64,000 nucleotides of DNA from contig JAFSQF010000008.1 of the NCBI GenBank assembly GCA_017446745.1, positions 34,406-98,405 of the forward strand. The letters run 5' to 3'. Below the pieces are notes generated by a model. It was not told the origin of the DNA and ran no database searches. It saw nothing but the letters and a program-made list of their open reading frames with translations. Positions 42,651 through 51,869 of this stretch are shown here, in pieces (position 1 is the first letter of the stretch; every line of letters starts with the position of its first letter). Made by a program: the position numbers and the translations under genes. Source of the DNA: Bacteroidales bacterium. GTDB lineage: Bacteria > Bacteroidota > Bacteroidia > Bacteroidales > P3.

Positions 42651-45600
42651 GTTTGATTTCGTGGATTTTGCCATCGTCGACCAGAGTAATCTCATTGTCG
42701 CTGCCCTTGTGGCGCGATGTCCAGTGGATAATGTACAGGCTGTTTCCATAGCGATAGTTTATAGAGAAGGCTGGCCAGTCGGTAGGCACATGAGGCTGCA
42801 CCACGATGGTGTCGCCGCGTTTGTGCAGACCTAAGATGTTCTCGATGCCAGTCTTGTAGGCCCATGATGCCGAGCCGGTGTACCAGGTCCATCCGCCGCG
42901 TCCCGGATGTTGGGGGTTGCTGTAGATATCGGCGGCGATGCAGTAGGGTTCCACCTTGTATTTCAGCACGTCGGCCAAGGTCTGAGTGCGATGGATGGGG
43001 TTGATGAGCGAGTAGAGGAAATAGCCCATGTCGTTGCGCCCCTCTTTCAGCTGAGCCATGATGTACCACATGGCGCCGTGGGTGTATTGACCACCGTTCT
43101 CGCGAACGCCCACGGGGTAGTTCATGATGTAGCCCGGCGAGGGTTTGGAGTTTTGGAAAGCAGGGGTGAGGAGCTGTATGATTTCGTGTTCCCTGTTCAC
43201 AAGGCGGTTGTCGGTCTCGCGCATGATGGTGGCTTTCTGTTCGGGAGTGGCGACATCGGTGAGGATGCTCCAAGCCTGGCAGATAAGGTCGATTTGGCAT
43301 TCGATGTTGTTGCGGCTACCCATGGGGTCGCCGTTGTCGAAATAGGCGCGAAGGAACCATGCCCCGTCCCAAGCGTTACGCTGTACGGCGTCGACCAGGC
43401 GTTGGCGGAAGCTCATAAGTTCCTCGCACCATGCGAGGTCGGCTCCTGGTGTCATCTCCGTCAGTTCCTGCATCTTGGGCAGCAAGTCGGCGAGGAAGAA
43501 AGCCACCCAAACGCTCTCGCCCTTGCCGGCGACGCCCACGGTGCTCATGCCGTCGTTCCAGTCGCCGCAGCCCATCAAAGGCAGGCCGTGGGAGCCTATG
43601 CGGCTCATGCCGCGGTTTATGGAGCGGCGCAGGTGCTCGTAGAGTGTGGCGAACTCGAAGGTGTTGTTGTAGCTTTGCTTGAAGGCATGGGTCTGAGCGT
43701 CGCGTTCGGGCACGGCGTAGTTCATGCCGCGTTCAGCCTCGCCGGGTGCCAATTGGTCGCTCTGGCAGAAGGGTACTACCTCTTGAAGAATGGCGGTGTC
43801 GCCAGTCACCTTGACGTATTGGTAGGTTACGAAGACGAGCCAGAGGTAGTCGTCGCTGAAGGTGGTGCGAGCGCCGAGGTGCATGCTCTCGTGCCACCAG
43901 TGCAGCACGTCGCCTTCGGCGAACTGGTGTGCGGCGTGCTCGAGGATTTGGCGTCGGGCGTAGGCGGGGTCGCTGTAGAGCACGCTCATCACGTCCTGCA
44001 GCTGGTCGCGGAATCCCGTGGCACCGCCCACCTGGTAGAAACCGGCGCGGGCGTAGAGGCGCGAGGCGTAGACCTGGTAGAGATACCAGCGGTTGAGCAT
44101 GTAGTTCAGCGAGCGGTCGGGGGTCTCCACTTGGATATGCGACAGCTTCTCGTCCCAGAAAGCCACCACGCGGTCGAACTCCCTGTTGATATAGTCGATA
44201 GTCTTCGGCGTCGGTGTGTGGTTGGCATCTTCTACGGCAATCACGAAGGCCATCTCTTTCTCGCTGCCGGCAGGGATGTCGATATAGAGCCCCAGGTTCT
44301 TGCGGTTGGTATAGTTCAGGCCTATGTCGGTGAGCCGCTCAGTGGCACTGACGAGCATAGTGGTGTCGCGGTAGATGGGGTGGTAGACATTGCGCACGCG
44401 CAGCGTGTTGCTGTCGTCGTCCCATTCCGAATAGAGGTATCGTGCCGTCTGTTCCTCGCACATGCCCATCACGATCTTCAGAACCATGTCGAGCTCCACG
44501 TGCTGCACCTCGTTGGTTTTGTTGGCAATGGCCAGTTGGTAGTATTTCTCGGCTTTGTCGATGGCCACGAAGACGCGCACGCGCACGCTCATGTCGTCAT
44601 AGTCGGCATCGAAAGCCGACCAGCCCTGGCTGTGGCGCGCCGTGGCGGGCACAAATTGTTTGCGGTTGATAAGGAGCATCTCGCTGGCGTTGTCGCGCAC
44701 AATGTCGTTGCTCCATCCCGTCAGTTTGAACTGCTGAGCGTTGCCCCAGAATGTGAAGCCTGCCATGGTGCTGCTCAGCACGCAGCCGAACACTTTGCCC
44801 TCGGAGCCGCCATCGTTGGCAATCACGTTGACCCAAGGCATGGGTGTGTTGGTGTTGGTGACCACATAGTCGCGCCCCTCGTTGTCGAAGCCTCCATACT
44901 GGTTGTAGTATTCCAGGTTGCTCCACACCCGGAACTCTTTCTTGGGCTGTAGCACGGGGTACTCTATCTTGTCCTGGTAGTGCTGGTTGGCCTCTTCCAA
45001 GGCCTGGAGCTGCTGCTCGATGGTCAGGCCGCTGCGCGTGTCGAAGGTCAGACGAGCCACCACACGTAGCAGAGTGCGCTCGGCATCGCTAATCTCGCCG
45101 CCGTTGATAACATAAACGCGTCCGGCATCGCTATGGGGTGCCCAGAGGTGTTCGGTGTTGGCCATGTTGCGTATGAAATGGGTGAGCCCCTCGTGGTCGC
45201 TGCTGCTGGTGGGGATATCGTTGATTATGACGAGGTCGAGCAGCAGGCCGTGCACTTTGTAGTATTCAAAGGCACGCAACAGCTCTTTGGCAAATCCCGA
45301 GCGTTCCATGCTGTCAATCTCAAGCATCAAGATGTTCAGGTCGCCGCTGATGCCGAAGCGCCACAGTCCGCTCTGCGACAGGGTGTTGTGTGCCAGGGCC
45401 TCTTTTCGGCGACTTCCCAGGGTGGCCGTTTGGAGCATGTATTTGCTGATGTTGTTGTAGAGGCGCATCTGGCTGCCTTTCAGCAGCGACATGCTGGTGC
45501 GCATATTGTTGAACACCGAGGCGGTCTTGAAGGCGTGCTCCACGTCCATAGGCGTCTGATACTGTTCGGCCAGGCCCAGCAGGTGCTCGCGGGCTTTGGC

Positions 45601-48600
45601 AAAGCCTGTGATGATGTAAGCCTCAACGCTCTTGCCGTCAGCAATATGAATGCGTCGGCGCATGCTCATGATGGGGTCCAGAGTGGTTCCGACGGTTCCC
45701 GAGAGAGTTCGGTGGCTGTCGATGATGTCGGCATGGCGCAGGCTGTTGCCACGGCCAATGAATTTCAGTCGCGAAGTCTCGTACTCAACTAATTGAGCGT
45801 TGTGGGAATAGGAGCCGTCGGCACCTTCGAGGTTGCCTTTCCTGAAGTCGGCGCCGTCGTCTTCGGTCCATAGTTTGTGGATCATGAAATTGCGGCTGTC
45901 GCCACTTCCCGGGCGGGTGAAGATCAGAGCCTCATGCTCGGCGTTGTATTCCGAGGCAATCTTCATAGCGTTGAAGACGCGATGGTTCTCGTCCTCCACG
46001 CCTGGGGCCAGCACCACCTCGCCATAGCTCGTCAGTTCCAGGTCGACATCCTTGCCGCTGTTGTTGGTGAAGGTGAAGCGGCGTATCTCGGCGCTGCGGT
46101 CTTTAAGGATGGTCACCTCGGTTTTCGTCTCGATGCCGCCGTCGACGCGAAGATAGGAGATCTTGTCGCTGGCGAAGCTGACGTGGTATTTCTCTGGCAT
46201 CACGTCGAGTGGAGCGTAGGTGGCCGACCATAGGCGGTCGTTGCCCAAGTTACGGATATAGAGATAGGTACCGTAGTGGTCGGCACTGATTTTGCGATAG
46301 CGGTTCAGCAGTATGTTGCGGTAGCGCGAGAAGCCGCTGCCGCGGTCGTTCATCAGCACGGTGTACTGGCCGTTGCTTATCACGCCGATTTCCGGCACGT
46401 TGGCAATGGTGTCGAAGTCGCGGGCGTCGCTCTCGGTCTGCACTTTTGAGTAGCGGTAGCGTTTGTATTGCGTCACTTTCAGGTCGATATAGGGTTTCAC
46501 CTGTGCTTTCTCCTTCAGCAGGGTCTCCATGGAGCGCATCGCGGGGTCGTGCATGAAATGGCGTTGCAGGCAATGGTCGGCCAGGTAGTTGGCCAGCGAG
46601 GCCAGGATCATGCCCTGGTGGTGTGCGTAGTGGGCCAGCACGGGCACCTGGTCTTCCTCGTCGTAGCTCTCGTAGAATCCAAACTCGTCGTACATGGCCA
46701 GGTGTTTGAAACGTTGCATGTTGTCGTACACGGCGCGGTCGTCGATGCCTATGGCCATGAGCGAGCTGTAGGGCGATATGACGATGCGGTCGGGCGTGGT
46801 GTTCTGGAATTTCAGGTAGGGGACGCCAAAGGCATGATATTTATAGTTCTGAGCGTCGTCGAGCTCGTTGTAGGCTGTCTCCGAGATGCCCCACGGCAGT
46901 TCTCTCGAATCTTGAATCTCTGTTTTGGCGTTACGGATAAATGCCTTTTGGGCACGGATGGCGAAACTGTAGGTCTCGTCCATCAGGGTGTGCTTGAAGG
47001 TGGGCAGGAAAATGAGAGGCATAAAGTATTCGAACATCGTTCCGTACCACGACGCGACGCCCTTGTAGCCCTTGTATTGCACCAGGGTTTTGTCGAGGCA
47101 GAACCAGTGCTTGTAGGGTGCGTAGCCCTGTGCTATGGTGAGGAACGAGGTCAGACGTGCCTCGCTGGCGAAGTTGTTGTAGTGGTAGGGCAGGAGGGAG
47201 TAGTTCATCGTGTCGTAGCCGATGCTGAACACGTCGAGCTCGGGGTTGTAGAGTTTGCTGAAATCGGTGTTGTCGATTAGATTCTGTATTTTGAACAAAG
47301 TGTTCTTTATGCTGTCGCTCAAGCCGGACTTGGCGGTGTCGGAATCGGAGAGCTTGCTTTCCACGGTCTCGAGGTACCCTTTGGCCACGTGCAGACAGGC
47401 CACGAAATTGCCGCTGTCGCAGGTGCTTATGAAGAAGTTGGGCAATGCTTTCAGCGAGTGGATGTCGTACCAGTTGAAGAGGTGACCGTTCCATTTCTGC
47501 AGTTGCATGACTGTTTCCACGATACGGGAAAGGCGTGCCGCGGCATCTTTGTGCGAGATGAAGCCTAATTCGGCGGCGCTGATCACTGCTGTCATCGAAT
47601 AGCCTATATTGGTTGGCGAGGTCTTGTAGTCCTCACGTTTTCCGCGGTTCAGCTGGTAGTTGTCGGGGATCAGCCAGTTGTTATCGTCGCATAGCAGGGT
47701 GTCGAAGAAATGCCAGGTGTCTTTGGCCAGTTGCCTCACCTCCTCGGTCTCGGTGGCGTTGAGGCTCTTTTTGTTCTGTGGGAATTTCTTGCCGAGCCAG
47801 AACATCAGCAGAGGGGCTCCGCACCACATCACCACGCAGAATGTCACGGCGATGAACGAGAGGGTGGAGAATGGAGAGGAGAGGATGAAGAGGAGTACCA
47901 GCAACGCTGCGGCAACATAGTTGAACCAGAATTTGCCGATGTAGTCGCCAAGGGTACCCTTGGTGCTCTTGGCGGCTTCGTCGCTGGTTATCCATGCCAG
48001 CAGGTCGCGGTGGCTGAACCACATGCGCCAGCAGGCACGCACCAGGGCATCGGTGTACATCAGGGCCTCTTTTGGAATCAGCGCAAACTGCACCAACGAG
48101 CGGTAGATGATGACGGAGAAGCCGCGCATCAATGTGGCATAGTAGTGGTAGCGGCGTCCGAAGCTGGGCAGTTTGGTGAGCTGCCCGACGATGAAGAAAA
48201 CTATCGGGCTGGCCACCACCAAGAGAGCCAGGAGGGTGGAGAACGGTGCCACCGGCTGTGCCACATGACCGAAGGCCACCATAGCGTAGCCGGCCAGAAT
48301 CATCACCAACACCGAAAGGCTCAGCACCGAGCGGCGCAGGTTGTCGAAGATTTTCCATCGCCCTATGGTGTTCACCTGGTTGCGCACCCGTTCGCCACGT
48401 TCGTTGCGGACGGTGTTCTTCAGCCAACCGATTATTTGCCAGTCGCCGCGTGTCCAGCGGTGGTGGCGTTTGGCGTCGTCGATATAGTTGGAGGGGTTGT
48501 CGTCGAACAGTTCCAGGTCGTTGATGAGGCCACAGCGTATGTGGCATCCCTCTATAAGGTCGTGGCTCAGGATAAGGTTCTCGGGGAAGGTGCCTTTCAG

Positions 48601-50478
48601 CACTTTCTGGAACACGCGCAGGTCGTAGATGCCTTTGCCGCAGAACGACCCCTCGTTGAAGATGTCCTGATACAGTTCAAAGCTTGCCGTGGTGTAGACA
48701 TCCAGTCCGCCCAAACCGGCGAAGAGCTGAGCATAGCGGCTTTTGTTGGTGACCTCCACATCGACGTTCACACGAGGTTGCATGATGCCGTAGCCGCTGT
48801 CCACACGGCGACCGTCCTTGCTCAGCTTGGCGCGGTTCAGAGGGTGCGCCATGGCGCCAATGAGTTTCTGCGCCGAATAGAGAACCAGTTCGGTGTCGGT
48901 GTCGAGCGTGATAATGAACTGCACCGGGCAGGCGGTGCCGACATCCGAATGTGTCGCCGCCTTGGTGGCCGAGGCGTCAGCCCTGAGGCTGTGGCTTGCT
49001 TCGGCATCCACGCTATGCCTCCAGTCGCTGATAGTCTCGCAGCGGAAGCGTTTCGCCATGTCCTCGGCAGAGGTCTGTCCTAACAGGAGGTCGTTGAAAT
49101 GCAGAATAGCGCCGCGTTTGCGCTCGTGGCCCAGCCATGTCTGCTCACCCTCGCTCCAGGCACGGCGACGGTAGACGAAATTGAATATCGGGGCTCCATA
49201 TCTGTCGTTCAGCTCTTTCACTTTTGCCATACCGGCCTCCACCACCTCGTTGTCCCACGGAGCGTCGGCTTCCTTGTACGAGGCGGCATCGCCAATCAGC
49301 GTATAGTAGATGTTCTGGCGGCGGCTCTCTAAGCGCTGACCTTCCGAAGCACGGTTGATGTTGCTCAAGTAGTACACTTCCAGCTGTTCCAGCAATTCCA
49401 CGGTTCTTTGCTTGTTTTTCAGAATGGTGGGCATAATCACCATGGTGGTGTACTCTTCGGGAATCAGTCCGTCCTTGAATTTGATTTTGAAGGTCCCCAT
49501 GGGGTGGTGCAGCCTGCCCAGCAGCCAGTTGAAGAGGTCTATCACTATCTGGCTCATCGGCACCAGGAGCAGCAGTGCTAATAATAGTTCCAACCATCTG
49601 AAACCAAAGTGGAAACCATTTACAACCCAGAAGGCAATGCCTCCCGACAGGGCTACGGACAGCAGTGCCACAATGCATATATACCAGTGAGCGCGGGCGT
49701 TCCATTTCTTGGGAGGGAAGAGTTGCCACCCCACGTGCTCGCCCTTGGCATCAGCCTTGGCCACAAGTTCTTTCACTAAGTCGTACTCCTTGATGTTGCG
49801 TTTTTTGCACAGCCTGACGATTTTGGCGCGATAGTCGTCCTTCGTCTTGTCGTACATCTGGTCGTACATGTCGGCTTTCTCGTTTTTCAGCATGCGTTCC
49901 GAGAAGCTCACTCCGTCAATGAGTTCAGCCACCGGCAGACGTGTCATCTTTTTCAGCGAGTTGAAGATGTTCATCATCTTCAGGTTCTGCTGTGCCACGC
50001 GGTCGAGGGTTTCCATATCGCCCTGCTTTTTGTCGGTGGGGGAATAGTGGTAGGCCCCACTGCTTCGCAGTTGGGTGCAGAGGTTTGCCAACTCGTTGAT
50101 TAATATTGTTTTCAGTATAGGTAGCAGGGCGCATACCTCAGGATAGGTAAGATAATCGTTCTGTTTCACCTGCACCTGGCTCAGGTAGCGCAGCAGCAGA
50201 GCTTTGTCTATCTGGTAGTGACAGCGTTTCAGGTAGGCTTGCAGAAGGTTTACCAAAGTCTCTAAGCGTTTGGGTTTGATGCGGTCGGTTCCGCTCTCTA
50301 TGCTCTTCAGATCCACGCGCAGCACCTTCTCCTGTTCGCTAATCATGTAGTAGTTGTCCAGCACCCATTCGTTGGTGCTTCCCACCAGTCGCTGGCTTTT
50401 GGTCTCCTCCACCAGCAGCATATAATAGTCGGTGATGACTTTAACGTCTTGTTTAAAAGTCTTGTATATATGTTTCAT
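42646..50478 (-). CDS. NdvB-like cyclic beta-1,2-glucan synthase (GT84-GH94)
   Basis: This 2610-residue membrane protein has the layout of cyclic beta-1,2-glucan synthases (about 2800 residues in Brucella). An N-terminal cytosolic region leads to membrane segments (about 268-320). The GT84 domain holds DTDTELVLY, NEGSFCGKGIYDL, LSHDLIEGCHIRCG and the R-W motif HHRWTRGDWQ. More membrane segments follow (about 700-920), then a glycoamylase-like domain (WHFFDTLLCDDNNWLIPDN, TSPTNIGYSMTAV). The C-terminal half has GH94-type beta-sandwich and catalytic parts (GGATGFRDQLQDVMSVL, CGDWNDGMSTVGVAGKGESV). It would polymerise, cut and cyclise glucose from UDP-glucose. A TAATTTTG box (50506-50513) lies upstream. 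Confidence 0.85.
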   Translation of the reverse strand: MKHIYKTFKQDVKVITDYYMLLVEETKSQRLVGSTNEWVLDNYYMISEQEKVLRVDLKSIESGTDRIKPKRLETLVNLLQAYLKRCHYQIDKALLLRYLSQVQVKQNDYLTYPEVCALLPILKTILINELANLCTQLRSSGAYHYSPTDKKQGDMETLDRVAQQNLKMMNIFNSLKKMTRLPVAELIDGVSFSERMLKNEKADMYDQMYDKTKDDYRAKIVRLCKKRNIKEYDLVKELVAKADAKGEHVGWQLFPPKKWNARAHWYICIVALLSVALSGGIAFWVVNGFHFGFRWLELLLALLLLVPMSQIVIDLFNWLLGRLHHPMGTFKIKFKDGLIPEEYTTMVIMPTILKNKQRTVELLEQLEVYYLSNINRASEGQRLESRRQNIYYTLIGDAASYKEADAPWDNEVVEAGMAKVKELNDRYGAPIFNFVYRRRAWSEGEQTWLGHERKRGAILHFNDLLLGQTSAEDMAKRFRCETISDWRHSVDAEASHSLRADASATKAATHSDVGTACPVQFIITLDTDTELVLYSAQKLIGAMAHPLNRAKLSKDGRRVDSGYGIMQPRVNVDVEVTNKSRYAQLFAGLGGLDVYTTASFELYQDIFNEGSFCGKGIYDLRVFQKVLKGTFPENLILSHDLIEGCHIRCGLINDLELFDDNPSNYIDDAKRHHRWTRGDWQIIGWLKNTVRNERGERVRNQVNTIGRWKIFDNLRRSVLSLSVLVMILAGYAMVAFGHVAQPVAPFSTLLALLVVASPIVFFIVGQLTKLPSFGRRYHYYATLMRGFSVIIYRSLVQFALIPKEALMYTDALVRACWRMWFSHRDLLAWITSDEAAKSTKGTLGDYIGKFWFNYVAAALLVLLFILSSPFSTLSFIAVTFCVVMWCGAPLLMFWLGKKFPQNKKSLNATETEEVRQLAKDTWHFFDTLLCDDNNWLIPDNYQLNRGKREDYKTSPTNIGYSMTAVISAAELGFISHKDAAARLSRIVETVMQLQKWNGHLFNWYDIHSLKALPNFFISTCDSGNFVACLHVAKGYLETVESKLSDSDTAKSGLSDSIKNTLFKIQNLIDNTDFSKLYNPELDVFSIGYDTMNYSLLPYHYNNFASEARLTSFLTIAQGYAPYKHWFCLDKTLVQYKGYKGVASWYGTMFEYFMPLIFLPTFKHTLMDETYSFAIRAQKAFIRNAKTEIQDSRELPWGISETAYNELDDAQNYKYHAFGVPYLKFQNTTPDRIVISPYSSLMAIGIDDRAVYDNMQRFKHLAMYDEFGFYESYDEEDQVPVLAHYAHHQGMILASLANYLADHCLQRHFMHDPAMRSMETLLKEKAQVKPYIDLKVTQYKRYRYSKVQTESDARDFDTIANVPEIGVISNGQYTVLMNDRGSGFSRYRNILLNRYRKISADHYGTYLYIRNLGNDRLWSATYAPLDVMPEKYHVSFASDKISYLRVDGGIETKTEVTILKDRSAEIRRFTFTNNSGKDVDLELTSYGEVVLAPGVEDENHRVFNAMKIASEYNAEHEALIFTRPGSGDSRNFMIHKLWTEDDGADFRKGNLEGADGSYSHNAQLVEYETSRLKFIGRGNSLRHADIIDSHRTLSGTVGTTLDPIMSMRRRIHIADGKSVEAYIITGFAKAREHLLGLAEQYQTPMDVEHAFKTASVFNNMRTSMSLLKGSQMRLYNNISKYMLQTATLGSRRKEALAHNTLSQSGLWRFGISGDLNILMLEIDSMERSGFAKELLRAFEYYKVHGLLLDLVIINDIPTSSSDHEGLTHFIRNMANTEHLWAPHSDAGRVYVINGGEISDAERTLLRVVARLTFDTRSGLTIEQQLQALEEANQHYQDKIEYPVLQPKKEFRVWSNLEYYNQYGGFDNEGRDYVVTNTNTPMPWVNVIANDGGSEGKVFGCVLSSTMAGFTFWGNAQQFKLTGWSNDIVRDNASEMLLINRKQFVPATARHSQGWSAFDADYDDMSVRVRVFVAIDKAEKYYQLAIANKTNEVQHVELDMVLKIVMGMCEEQTARYLYSEWDDDSNTLRVRNVYHPIYRDTTMLVSATERLTDIGLNYTNRKNLGLYIDIPAGSEKEMAFVIAVEDANHTPTPKTIDYINREFDRVVAFWDEKLSHIQVETPDRSLNYMLNRWYLYQVYASRLYARAGFYQVGGATGFRDQLQDVMSVLYSDPAYARRQILEHAAHQFAEGDVLHWWHESMHLGARTTFSDDYLWLVFVTYQYVKVTGDTAILQEVVPFCQSDQLAPGEAERGMNYAVPERDAQTHAFKQSYNNTFEFATLYEHLRRSINRGMSRIGSHGLPLMGCGDWNDGMSTVGVAGKGESVWVAFFLADLLPKMQELTEMTPGADLAWCEELMSFRQRLVDAVQRNAWDGAWFLRAYFDNGDPMGSRNNIECQIDLICQAWSILTDVATPEQKATIMRETDNRLVNREHEIIQLLTPAFQNSKPSPGYIMNYPVGVRENGGQYTHGAMWYIMAQLKEGRNDMGYFLYSLINPIHRTQTLADVLKYKVEPYCIAADIYSNPQHPGRGGWTWYTGSASWAYKTGIENILGLHKRGDTIVVQPHVPTDWPAFSINYRYGNSLYIIHWTSRHKGSDNEITLVDDGKIHEIKL

Positions 50479-50505
50479 AATGTCCTATGATGTTCTTAAA
50501 AAATG

Positions 50506-50513
50506 CAAAATTA
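50506..50513 (-). promoter_or_regulatory. -7 element of the glucan synthase gene
   Basis: TAATTTTG on the minus strand lies 27 bases before ATG 50478. An A/T-tract occupies the spacer region upstream. Confidence 0.5.
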
Positions 50514-50548
50514 CAAATTTTTTTTTATTTCGGATTGTGAAACATCCG

Positions 50549-50597
50549 AAAAAAACAAGGGACTTTTCGCAACCTGCGGAAAGCCCCTCGTGATAAA
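50549..50597 (-). terminator. Terminator of the TIR-protein gene
   Basis: On the minus strand ggggctttccgca and tgcgaaaagtccc form an imperfect stem, followed by ttgttttttt. Confidence 0.75.
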
Positions 50598-50641
50598 CAA
50601 TTCATCAAACAAACATTTAAACAATCCAAATAGGCTGCCTC

Positions 50642-51796
50642 TTATTGGTTCAACATTTGCTTGCAGCTATTGATGTAGGGCGATATGCGTTTGTCTTTTG
50701 GATTTTTTTTGTGCAGCTCTTGAAAAAGCTTGAGGGCTCCGCTGTAGTTGCCGTTGTTGTAGTAGCTCTTGGCAAGGTTGAAACGCCTTTCGTAGATTAT
50801 TTCCTCCTCGCTTTTAGTTTTTTTCTTCGTCTCTGTTTTCTGCTGCTTTGTTTCGTTGGCTGTAGATGTGTTGGAGGCGGTAGCCGCTGTGTTGGCGGAG
50901 GCTGTGTTTGTGGGTGCCGGTGAGGCTGCGGGCACCGGTGAGGCTGCGGGCGATGTCGTGGGCTGCGCGGTTGATGCAGTCTGTGCGGTTGATGCAGTCT
51001 GTGCTGTTGTAGTTGCCGTTGATGGTGCCATGCTCGACGGTGCTGTGGCAGCCACAGCAAGAGTAGCGTCCTTGGCGGCATCTGTAGCGTTTTTCAGCTC
51101 AGCCGTGTTTTTTTCGTTTTTCTTGGCGGCGGTATTGTCAGTTTTTTTCTCTTGGCTGTTCTTGCTCTGTGCGGTTGTGGCTATTTGTGTAGGCAGTGTG
51201 GCTGGGATTTCTTCCAGGCTGGCTATCTGCGTATCCGCGCTGTCTGCCGCGGTGGTGTCGTTTTCAGCCACTGTTTCGCCGCCGCGCCATGGTTGGAAGA
51301 CGAACAGGAGTGTGGCGGCAATAGCCACGACGGCGATGCCGGCAATGGCAGCAACAAGTTTTTTCTTGTTGGTCTCGGAAGCCGATGTCTGGATGGGGAT
51401 GGTTTCCTGGATGCCTGTTATCTGGCCGAGGAGAATGGAGAACTTGTCGGTGGTGTTGAAAACGGCATCGATAATCTGCACGTTGTTGAGCATGAACAGG
51501 TAGCCGCTGGAGAGTTGGCATTTGGCGATTTTGAAAGGCAGCACTTGCTTGCCCATCGACATGGCCTGGGCTATCTCTTTCTTCACCCATTGCGATGCCA
51601 ACGAGTTGGGCGAGAGTATAAAGACCAGTACTGAACAGCCCTCAAGGGCTTCGTTGATGACGTCGGTGTAGTCGCGTCCGGCGGCAATGTTGCGTGGAGC
51701 TATCCAACATTGCTGGCCTTTGCTCTCAAGGTAGTTCACCAGCTGGCCTGCAATGGCGGCATCTTTGGCAGAGTGACTGATGAAGATGTGACTCAT
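50642..51796 (-). CDS. TIR-domain membrane protein with C-terminal repeat region
   Basis: This 384-residue protein begins with a TIR domain (about 1-130; HIFISHSAKD, WIAPRNIAAGRDY, SPNSLASQWVKKEI, with Glu74 the likely NADase catalytic residue). One transmembrane segment (about 145-172, LVAAIAGIAVVAIAATLLFV) follows, then a long Ala/Thr/Ser/Pro-rich linker (about 175-335), and finally a short TPR-like hairpin (about 340-384, SYYNNGNYSGALKLFQELHK). TIR proteins in bacteria often serve phage defence through NAD+ depletion, but no sensor or partner gene is adjacent. The membrane anchor and periplasmic repeat suggest sensing of an envelope signal with a cytosolic TIR response, or a non-defence role. 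Confidence 0.82.
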   Translation of the reverse strand: MSHIFISHSAKDAAIAGQLVNYLESKGQQCWIAPRNIAAGRDYTDVINEALEGCSVLVFILSPNSLASQWVKKEIAQAMSMGKQVLPFKIAKCQLSSGYLFMLNNVQIIDAVFNTTDKFSILLGQITGIQETIPIQTSASETNKKKLVAAIAGIAVVAIAATLLFVFQPWRGGETVAENDTTAADSADTQIASLEEIPATLPTQIATTAQSKNSQEKKTDNTAAKKNEKNTAELKNATDAAKDATLAVAATAPSSMAPSTATTTAQTASTAQTASTAQPTTSPAASPVPAASPAPTNTASANTAATASNTSTANETKQQKTETKKKTKSEEEIIYERRFNLAKSYYNNGNYSGALKLFQELHKKNPKDKRISPYINSCKQMLNQ

Positions 51797-51869
51797 AATG
51801 TTCTTGCTCTATAATGGTTCGCTTTAATAGTTAAACAATGTCGCAGGTGCGGACGTCTGCGTGCCACGA

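Noticed and set aside
42907-44952. Long plus-strand open frame opposite the glucan synthase
   Set aside because: Antisense shadow in G+C-rich sequence. No domain is recognisable and the minus-strand gene is clear.
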